Shown one piece after another: positions 6,527 through 11,109 of a stretch of 11,109 bases of DNA. Below the pieces are notes generated by a model. The model made no database searches. It worked only from the letters and a program-made list of their open reading frames with translations, and was not told the DNA's origin. This stretch comes from Citricoccus sp. WCRC_4 (GTDB lineage Bacteria > Actinomycetota > Actinomycetes > Actinomycetales > Micrococcaceae): assembly GCA_026645375.1 (NCBI GenBank), contig JAPFFX010000112.1, forward strand, positions 1-11,109, in the 5' to 3' direction. Each line of letters begins with the position of its first letter. The first letter of the stretch is position 1. Both the position numbers and the translations under genes were made by a program.

Positions 6527-7080
6527 TGAGCACCCCAGGCACCACGCGCGAGCCCACCGGCCGGATCATCGACGGGCCCGAGGGCCGGTCCATCCAGATC
6601 ACCAGGATCCTGCCGCACGCGGTCGAGGACGTGTGGAACCACCTGGCGGACCCGGGGCTGCTGGCGAGGTGGTACGGGACCTACACCGGGGACCCCGCCA
6701 CCGGCAGCGTCCGGCTGGCCATGGTCGAGGCCCCCGACGAGCCGGGGGAGTGCATCATCGAGGCCTGCGAGCGCCCCCACCGCCTCCACGTGGTGCTGCA
6801 GGACCCGGCCGGGACGGCGTGGCGCCTGCGCGTCACCCTGGACTCCGCGGACACCGGGGCGGGCACCGCGCTGGTCTTCACCCAGCCGATCTCCGGCGTC
6901 GAGCAGATGGCCCCCGACGTCGGCCCCGGTTGGGAGTACTACCTGGACCGCTTGCAGGCGGCCCTGGACGGCGGGGACGTGGACGCCGTGGACTTCGCCG
7001 ACTTCCACCCGCACCAGCGGGACCACTACACGCCCGTGGAGCCCACCCAGAGCGGCCCGGAGGAGGACGGCCGGGGGTGA
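6526..7080 (+). CDS. SRPBCC / AHSA1-like domain protein
   Basis: 184 residues of the START/Bet v 1-like (SRPBCC) superfamily, AHSA1 branch. The entry strand and helix read ITRILPHAVEDVWNHLADP (about 24-42), followed by LLARWYG. Beta strands cover roughly 55-130 and the long C-terminal helix is GWEYYLDRLQAALDGG. The fold forms a hydrophobic ligand cavity; bacterial members include polyketide aromatases, toxin-antitoxin partners and many uncharacterised proteins. No enzymatic motif can be read, so no function is assigned. The tail (DFADFHPHQRDHYTP) is polar and probably disordered. The TGA overlaps the GTG start of the Crp/Fnr gene by 4 nt (GTGA), so the two proteins are made from one message. 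This suggests, without proving it, that the SRPBCC protein is tied to the regulator's signal or target. Confidence 0.85.
   Translation: MSTPGTTREPTGRIIDGPEGRSIQITRILPHAVEDVWNHLADPGLLARWYGTYTGDPATGSVRLAMVEAPDEPGECIIEACERPHRLHVVLQDPAGTAWRLRVTLDSADTGAGTALVFTQPISGVEQMAPDVGPGWEYYLDRLQAALDGGDVDAVDFADFHPHQRDHYTPVEPTQSGPEEDGRG
7061..7066 (+). promoter_or_regulatory. Shine-Dalgarno site fixing the GTG start of the Crp/Fnr gene
   Basis: A perfect AGGAGG lies inside the end of the SRPBCC gene, 10 nt before the GTG at 7077. It supports that start over the later in-frame GTG at Val18, which has no such site. Confidence 0.7.
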
Positions 7081-7778
7081 GGCCGGACAGCGGGGACCTG
7101 CTCGACCACGAGCACCGCTTCGCCTGCGTGTCCTCGGTCCCGCTGTTCAGCGGGCTGGAGGAGGAGGACCGGCACCGGATCGCCGAACGCGTCATCACCC
7201 GGCCCTACCGGCGCGGCGAGGTGGTCTACTCGATCGGGGACAGCCCCGGCCTGCAGATCGTGCACTCCGGACGGGTCAAGCAGTCCCGGGTGCTGGAGAA
7301 CGGCAACGAGCAACTGCTGCGGGTCCTCTCGCCCGGGGACTTCACCGGCGAGCACGCGCTGCTGGGCGACGAGCCGGTCACCTCCATGGCCGTGGCGGCC
7401 ACGGACGCCCAGGTCTGCTCGCTGGCGCGGTCTGACATGGACCGGTTCCTGGCGGACTACCCCCGGGTGGCCATGACCATGCTGCGGTCCGTGGCCCGCC
7501 GGCTGGAGGCGACCGAGCACCAGGTCGCCGAGATCACCGGCCGCTCCGTGGAGTCCCGGCTGGGGGAGTACCTCGTGGCCGCCGCCGCGGAGGCCGGCGT
7601 GGCCCCGGGGGCCGGGTACCGGCTGCCGATGCCCAAGAAGGACCTGGCGTCCTACCTCGGTACCACCCCGGAGACCCTGTCCCGGCGCCTGCACGCGCTC
7701 GCGGACCAGGGACTGATCGCCCTCGGCCGCGGCAACCGGGTCACCGTGCTGGACGAGCCCGGACTGCTCCTGCTCTGA
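7077..7778 (+). CDS. Crp/Fnr-family transcriptional regulator with two cysteines
   Basis: 233 residues. An N-terminal cyclic-nucleotide-binding-type beta barrel (about 20-120; VPLFSGL, YRRGEVVYSIGD, LLRVLSPGDFTGEHALLG) leads into the long dimerisation helix (about 130-155). The winged helix-turn-helix is at about 160-225, with KKDLASYLGTTPETLSRRL. The recognition helix keeps the Glu, Ser and Arg (E199, S202, R203) that in FNR read TTGAT half-sites. The barrel lacks the Arg-Ser pair expected for cAMP contact. Only two Cys are present, C17 just before the barrel and C114, which aligns with FNR C122, so a 4Fe-4S cluster with four Cys ligands is not possible. This resembles the FLP proteins of lactic acid bacteria with a dithiol-disulfide switch. 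The GTG start is fixed by AGGAGG 10 nt upstream and overlaps the previous stop. I see no clear FNR-type site in the window. Confidence 0.9.
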   Translation: MRPDSGDLLDHEHRFACVSSVPLFSGLEEEDRHRIAERVITRPYRRGEVVYSIGDSPGLQIVHSGRVKQSRVLENGNEQLLRVLSPGDFTGEHALLGDEPVTSMAVAATDAQVCSLARSDMDRFLADYPRVAMTMLRSVARRLEATEHQVAEITGRSVESRLGEYLVAAAAEAGVAPGAGYRLPMPKKDLASYLGTTPETLSRRLHALADQGLIALGRGNRVTVLDEPGLLLL

Positions 7779-7814
7779 GCCGCCCCTGAGTCCCTCCGGG
7801 CCCTTCCGCGTCCT

Positions 7815-7834
7815 GGCGGGCCCCTCCGCCCGCC
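7815..7834. terminator. GC hairpin between the convergent Crp/Fnr and cupin genes
   Basis: GGCGGGC (7815-7821) pairs perfectly with GCCCGCC (7828-7834) around the loop CCCTCC. It lies between the TGA of the regulator (7776-7778) and that of the cupin (7844-7846), placed to end transcription from both sides. There is no T-tract on either strand. Confidence 0.5.
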
Positions 7835-7843
7835 GCGGGCCGG

Positions 7844-8203
7844 TCAGCCGTGGCTCTCCTCCTCGACCCCGGTGACGGTGGTCAGCAGGAACACGCTGTC
7901 CTCGAGGGCGAGCACGCCGTGGCGTTCCTTGGTCAGCTGCACCAGCTGGCCCACGCCCAGCCGCTGGTCACCCCCGCTGCCGGCGGTGACCTCCAGGGAG
8001 CCCTGCAGCACCTGGAGGGTGGCGGCCGGCGGGGCGTTGTGGTCGGCCAGCCGGGCGCCGTCGGTCAGCGCGATGATCGACTGGCGCAGGTGGCCGTCGC
8101 GCAGCAGCAGGTCCCCGTGCCGGCCGTGCGGATTGGCCCGGGCGGCGTCCAGGGTGCTGCCGATCAGGGCGGTCAGGTCGTGGGGTCCGGGCGAGTAGGT
8201 CAT
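7844..8203 (-). CDS. small single-domain cupin protein
   Basis: 119 residues forming one cupin barrel. The first motif region reads GARLADHNAPPAATLQVLQG (49-68) and the second VGQLVQLTKERHGVLALED. The usual metal set (HxH...E plus a later His) is reduced: H55 and H95 stand at motif positions, but the second His of HxH is missing and Gln64 replaces the Glu. Many actinobacterial proteins of this short type share that pattern, so metal binding may be weak or absent and a binding role is as likely as catalysis. Substrate unknown. The gene is convergent with the Crp/Fnr regulator across a 65-nt gap holding a hairpin. The start is supported by TACGGT 6 nt before the ATG, a leaderless promoter. Confidence 0.82.
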   Translation of the reverse strand: MTYSPGPHDLTALIGSTLDAARANPHGRHGDLLLRDGHLRQSIIALTDGARLADHNAPPAATLQVLQGSLEVTAGSGGDQRLGVGQLVQLTKERHGVLALEDSVFLLTTVTGVEEESHG

Positions 8204-8215
8204 GGGATCACCGTA
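8203..8215 (-). promoter_or_regulatory. putative leaderless promoter -10 (TACGGT) of the cupin gene
   Basis: On the minus strand TACGGT (8215-8210) is followed by GATCCC and the ATG (8203-8201). The hexamer and spacing are identical to those at the G6PDH-like gene. No Shine-Dalgarno sequence and no clear -35 are visible. Confidence 0.55.
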
Positions 8216-8265
8216 GCCGGTGGACCTCAGCGCAGGGCACCCATGAGCGCGGACGGCAGCCGGAC

Positions 8266-9405
8266 CTAACCGGCCCGGTCCCCGGCGTCATACGGGCGCC
8301 CGGTCGAGACCACCCGGTCCAGGGAGTCGATGGACCAGAACGTGTCCGCCTCGGCGAGCCACGGGCTGGCCGGCATGGTCACGGGCTCGCCGGTCCGCGC
8401 CGACTGCGCCACCGCGCGGGCCGTGGCGCGCGCCCTGGCGGTGTCCTCGTCGAGGAACTCCAGCACCCCGGTGTGGCGGGTGCGCAGTTGCAGCACGTCC
8501 CCGGCGGGCAATCCGGCGGCCAGCTGGCGACCGCGCAGCAGCTCGGCGTCGAAGGCCGCCCCGGCCACCAGCACGATGTAGCTGATCCACACGACCACCA
8601 TGATCACCACGAGCCCGTTCAGGGTGCCCAGGATCCGGTCGAACGTGCCGAAGCGCTCGGCCAGCCAGCCCAGCAGCACGGTCATGGCGAACAGGGTCAG
8701 CACGGCGGCCAACCCGCCCCAGGACATCCAGCGGAAGGGCGGCTGCACCACGTTGGGCCCCCAGTGGTAGGCCACGGTGACGGCGAACACGATCAGCGCC
8801 AGGATCACCGGCCACTTCAGCAGGTTCCAGGCGGCCACGGTGGTGGCCGGCAGGCCCAGCAGGTCACCGAGCCGCTCCGAGAGCCCGCCGCCGATCAGCA
8901 CCAGCAGCAGCACGGCGATCACGGCGATCATCAGCGTCAGCGTCTCGAAGAAGATCACGGTCCGGAACCACAGGAACCTGCGGCCCTCGCGGGTGTCGTG
9001 GATCCGGTGCATGGCCCGGTGGAAGGAGGCGAACACGTTGGAGGCGGCGATGATCGAGCCGACCAGCCCCAGCACCACGCCCGGCACGCCGCCGTCGGTG
9101 TTGGCCAGCGCCAGCAGCGCCGCCGTGACGACGTCCGGGTTCAGGCCCGGCAGCAGCTCGTGCAGCAGCTCGGCACCGGTGTGCACCGTCTCGTCCTCCA
9201 GGCCCAGCAGGGACACGATGGACACCACGGCGATCGCGGCCGGCACCACGGAGAGCAGCGAGTAGAAGGCCATGGACCCGGCCACGTCCCAGACCTGCAT
9301 GTCCACCAGCTTCATGATGGTGCGCCGGATGACGTGGAACAGCGTCACCCGGGGGCGCCGGTAGGTGCGCTCCGGCACCGGGCGACGGAACGGGTGACTG
9401 GGCAT
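8266..9405 (-). CDS. YihY/UPF0761 (BrkB) family integral membrane protein
   Basis: 379 residues. The family signature follows a basic N-terminal segment: AGSMAFYSLLSVVPAAIAVV at about 42-61, matching the AxxlaYYallSlfP pattern. Six membrane segments fall at about 43-68, 107-128, 149-173, 197-215, 229-249 and 264-284, with a hydrophilic C-terminal tail of about 90 residues. The region WGPNVVQPPFRWMSWGG between segments 4 and 5 is also typical. YihY proteins were once misnamed ribonuclease BN; their function is unsettled, so no role is given. The ATG at 9405 is preceded by TACGAT at 6 nt rather than a Shine-Dalgarno sequence, so it probably has its own leaderless promoter although it lies only 28 nt after the ABC ATPase gene on the same strand. 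The downstream ATG at Met31 is less likely because the basic N terminus is a family feature. Confidence 0.92.
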   Translation of the reverse strand: MPSHPFRRPVPERTYRRPRVTLFHVIRRTIMKLVDMQVWDVAGSMAFYSLLSVVPAAIAVVSIVSLLGLEDETVHTGAELLHELLPGLNPDVVTAALLALANTDGGVPGVVLGLVGSIIAASNVFASFHRAMHRIHDTREGRRFLWFRTVIFFETLTLMIAVIAVLLLVLIGGGLSERLGDLLGLPATTVAAWNLLKWPVILALIVFAVTVAYHWGPNVVQPPFRWMSWGGLAAVLTLFAMTVLLGWLAERFGTFDRILGTLNGLVVIMVVVWISYIVLVAGAAFDAELLRGRQLAAGLPAGDVLQLRTRHTGVLEFLDEDTARARATARAVAQSARTGEPVTMPASPWLAEADTFWSIDSLDRVVSTGRPYDAGDRAG

Positions 9406-9417
9406 GGGACGATCGTA
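9405..9417 (-). promoter_or_regulatory. putative leaderless promoter -10 (TACGAT) of the YihY gene
   Basis: On the minus strand TACGAT (9417-9412) is followed by CGTCCC and the ATG (9405-9403). It sits in the 28-nt gap after the ABC ATPase gene. A poor -35 (TTCTGA at 16 nt) lies upstream, at the end of the ATPase coding region. Confidence 0.5.
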
Positions 9418-9433
9418 GACCGCCGGAGCCCGC

Positions 9434-10228
9434 TCAGAACTCGACGTCGGTGGGGTTCAGCACGCGGGCCAGGAAGTCCTGGGTGCGCGATTGCTGCGGG
9501 TTCCCGATGACCTGCGCGGCCGGGCCCTGCTCGACCACCACGCCGCCGTCCATGAACACCACCCGGTCGGCCACCTCGCGGGCGAAGCTCATCTCGTGGG
9601 TGACCACGAGCATCGTCATCCCCACCCCGGCCAGCCGGCGCATCACCGCCAGCACCTCGCCGACCGTCTCGGGGTCCAGCGCGGAGGTCGGCTCGTCGAA
9701 GAGCATCAGCTGCGGGTCCATGGACAGCGCGCGGGCGATCGCCACGCGCTGCTGCTGGCCGCCGGAGAGCTGGTCGGGGTAGCGTCCCTCCATCCCGGCC
9801 AGTCCCACGCGCTCGAGGTTGGTCCTCGCGACGTCGGCCGCCTCGGCCTTGCCCCGGTGCAGCACCTTGACCTGGGCGACCGTGCAGTTCTCCAGGACGG
9901 TCAGGTGCGGGAAGAGGTTGAAGTGCTGGAAGACCATGCCCACGTGCCGGCGCATGGCGTTGAGGTCGACGTCCTCGTCGGTGGCCTCGAACCCGCCGAC
10001 GGTGACGGTGCCGGAGTCGGGGACCTCCAGCAGGTTCACGCAGCGCAGCAGGGTGGACTTGCCGGAGCCGGAGGGACCGATCAGGCAGACCACCTCGCCG
10101 GGGGCGACCGTCAGGTCGATCCCCTTCAGGACGTGGTTGGAGCCGAAGGACTTGTTCAGCCCGGTGATGGAGACGCCGGAGGCGTGGACGGTGGGAGCGG
10201 CCGGAGAAGCGGGGGAGGGATTCGTCAT
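9434..10228 (-). CDS. polar amino acid ABC transporter ATP-binding protein (GlnQ/HisP type)
   Basis: 264 residues with every ABC nucleotide-binding motif: Walker A GPSGSGKST (51-59), Q-loop Gln101 in VFQHFNLFPHLTV, signature LSGGQQQ (154-160), Walker B LMLFDEP (174-180), D-loop SALD and switch His211 in VVTHEMSFA. The FNLFPHLTVLEN stretch and overall length place it with the polar amino acid uptake ATPases (GlnQ, HisP, GltL). It would power import as a cytoplasmic dimer under the permease encoded just upstream. A Pro/Ala/Ser-rich extension of about 15 residues precedes the domain. The ATG at 10228 has only a weak Shine-Dalgarno candidate (GAGAAAG, 10-16 nt upstream). The 61-nt gap to the permease stop is mostly 9-bp tandem repeat. 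The substrate (Glu, Gln, Arg, cystine or similar) cannot be told. Confidence 0.95.
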   Translation of the reverse strand: MTNPSPASPAAPTVHASGVSITGLNKSFGSNHVLKGIDLTVAPGEVVCLIGPSGSGKSTLLRCVNLLEVPDSGTVTVGGFEATDEDVDLNAMRRHVGMVFQHFNLFPHLTVLENCTVAQVKVLHRGKAEAADVARTNLERVGLAGMEGRYPDQLSGGQQQRVAIARALSMDPQLMLFDEPTSALDPETVGEVLAVMRRLAGVGMTMLVVTHEMSFAREVADRVVFMDGGVVVEQGPAAQVIGNPQQSRTQDFLARVLNPTDVEF

Positions 10229-10252
10229 GGGATCGACTTTCTCGGGATCGTC

Positions 10253-10297
10253 GTCAGGACCGTCAGGACCGTCAGGACCGTCAGGACCGTCAGGACC
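10253..10297 (-). repeat. five perfect 9-bp tandem repeats (CGGTCCTGA phase) at the permease stop
   Basis: On the plus strand GTCAGGACC occurs five times without a mismatch at 10253-10297. Read in the permease frame on the minus strand each unit is CGG TCC TGA, i.e. Arg-Ser-stop. The first unit is the real end of the permease gene (TGA at 10292-10290), and four more in-frame TGA codons follow at 9-nt intervals. The array occupies 36 nt of the 61-nt gap to the ATPase gene. Confidence 0.95.
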
Positions 10298-11109
10298 GGG
10301 AGCGGCGGGCCCCGCGGGACTCGAAGCGGCGGGCGAGCAGGGACAGCGGCACCGTGATGATGAGGTACATCAGCCCGGCCACCAACACGGGGGTCAGCCC
10401 GGCGCCCAGGGCGGTGATCCCGTCCCGGCCGAACTTGGTCAGCTCGAACTCGTGGGCGGCCAGGCCCAGGACGTAGACCAGGGAGGAGTCCTTGGTGAGC
10501 AGGATGACCTCGTTGGTCAGCGGCGGCAGCACCAGGCGGAAGGCCTGCGGGATGACGATCGTGACCATGGCCCGCCAGCCGGGCATGCCCAGCGACCGGG
10601 CGGCCTCGTACTGGCCCTTCGGCACGGCCTGCAGGCCGGCTCGCAGCGTCTCCGAGATGTAGGCGGCGGACACCAGGCCCAGTGAGGCCATGACGACGAC
10701 CGGGATCGGCCACTGCACCCCGAAGGCGAAGGGCACGCCGTAGCCGAAGGCCAGGAACACCAGCAGCGCGGGCACGCCGCGGAAGAACTCGGTGTAGACG
10801 GTGGCCAGCCAGCGGTAGGGCGGGAACGCGGACATCCGCATCAGGGCCAGCACGATGCCGCCCACCAGGCCCACGGCGAACGAGGTGACGGTGTAGAGCA
10901 GCGTGTTGCCGAACCCGATGAGGATGATGTCCGGGAACATCGGGGCCACCGCGGCGAAGTTGAACACCGACTCGCTCACGGTCTGCCAGTCGACCGCCAG
11001 CAGGACGACGATGATCGCCACCACGAAGACGGCCGCCTGGATGCCCAGGGAGATCCGGCGACGCCGGCGCGCGCCCCCCGGCCGGGCGGCGTCCGGGTCC
11101 CGGGGCGTC
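10290..11109 (-). CDS. polar amino acid ABC transporter permease (HisM/GlnP type), 5' partial
   Basis: The frame is open to the right edge (complete codons to 11108), so the N terminus lies outside. The GTG at 11024 is internal, because a hydrophilic Arg-rich segment (GGARRRRRISLG) and the start of the first membrane helix precede it in frame. About 272 residues are visible. The first helix is near 11045-10985, and the next block (FGNTLLYTVTSFAVGLVGGI) begins the His/Glu/Gln/Arg permease domain. The cytoplasmic EAA loop is EAARSLGMPGWRAM followed by VIPQAFRLVLPPLTNEVI, which docks on the ATPase. KDSSLVYVLGLAA and the last helix complete the domain. The C terminus is basic (RRFESRGARRSRS). The protein imports a polar amino acid together with the ATPase downstream. 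The 3' end is the first unit of the 9-bp repeat. A substrate-binding protein gene is expected upstream but is not in view. Confidence 0.93.
   Translation of the reverse strand, partial: TPRDPDAARPGGARRRRRISLGIQAAVFVVAIIVVLLAVDWQTVSESVFNFAAVAPMFPDIILIGFGNTLLYTVTSFAVGLVGGIVLALMRMSAFPPYRWLATVYTEFFRGVPALLVFLAFGYGVPFAFGVQWPIPVVVMASLGLVSAAYISETLRAGLQAVPKGQYEAARSLGMPGWRAMVTIVIPQAFRLVLPPLTNEVILLTKDSSLVYVLGLAAHEFELTKFGRDGITALGAGLTPVLVAGLMYLIITVPLSLLARRFESRGARRSRS

Noticed and set aside
6501..6602. Upstream extension of the acetyltransferase on the minus strand
   Set aside because: It would overlap the divergent SRPBCC gene, and the Mac domain is complete from the ATG at 6500.
5037..7076. Huge open frame leading into the Crp/Fnr gene (a possible fusion)
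   Set aside because: The upstream part runs through the G6PDH-like, acetyltransferase and SRPBCC genes in other frames and is Arg/Gly/Pro-rich noise; AGGAGG and the GTGA overlap fix the start at 7077.
10253..10297. CRISPR-like array
   Set aside because: The 9-bp units are directly adjacent with no spacers; it is a simple tandem repeat.
9491..10357. Plus-strand open frames over the ABC ATPase containing a VRT repeat peptide
   Set aside because: The repeated peptide is only the 9-bp array read on the other strand; the rest is His/Gly/Val-rich antisense of a well-conserved ATPase.
11022..11024. GTG as the permease start
   Set aside because: The frame stays open to the right edge and encodes an Arg-rich cytoplasmic segment plus the start of the first membrane helix, as expected for this family.

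Overview
The window is 11.1 kb of very GC-rich DNA with strong G/C bias at third codon positions and frequent GTG codons. It looks like the chromosome of a high-GC actinobacterium. The gene types (CtpF/PacL-like P-type ATPase, divergent Zwf paralogue, single-His cupin, polar amino acid ABC importer) fit a Micrococcales member such as the Micrococcaceae, but no rRNA or other marker fixes the genus. I see no tRNA or rRNA gene, insertion sequence, phage gene or CRISPR array, and no gene-free stretch over 300 bases. Coding density is very high.

Layout, left to right. (1) 2-2958, plus strand: the C-terminal ~800 residues of a Ca2+-type P-type ATPase, truncated by the window edge, followed after 5 nt by a PhnB-like VOC protein. 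(2) 2969-3577, minus strand: a class I SAM-dependent methyltransferase, divergent from (3) 3675-4268, plus strand: a DoxX-like membrane protein with a charged Ala/Lys/Glu-rich tail and a strong hairpin terminator. (4) 4393-5862, plus strand: a glucose-6-phosphate dehydrogenase-like enzyme. Its stop codon interlocks with that of (5) 5859-6500, minus strand: a maltose/galactoside-type O-acetyltransferase. (6) 6526-7778, plus strand: an SRPBCC/AHSA1 protein translationally coupled to a Crp/Fnr-family regulator. (7) 7844-8203, minus strand: a small cupin convergent with the regulator. (8) 11109-8266, minus strand: a polar amino acid ABC permease (start outside the window), its ATPase, and a YihY/UPF0761 membrane protein.

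Most genes are housekeeping or metabolic and do not form one pathway. The clear functional units are the ABC importer (permease plus ATPase; the substrate-binding protein is presumably off the right edge) and the SRPBCC-Crp/Fnr pair. I see no convincing novel multi-gene system. The signals most worth a second look are: a recurring leaderless start architecture (a -10-like hexamer exactly 6 nt before ATG at several genes, three of them TACGRT); a 9-bp tandem repeat that replicates the last codons and stop of the permease gene as five in-frame TGA codons; a G6PDH-like protein with Met in place of the substrate-binding Lys of its active-site signature; and a Crp/Fnr protein with only two cysteines, resembling a thiol switch.
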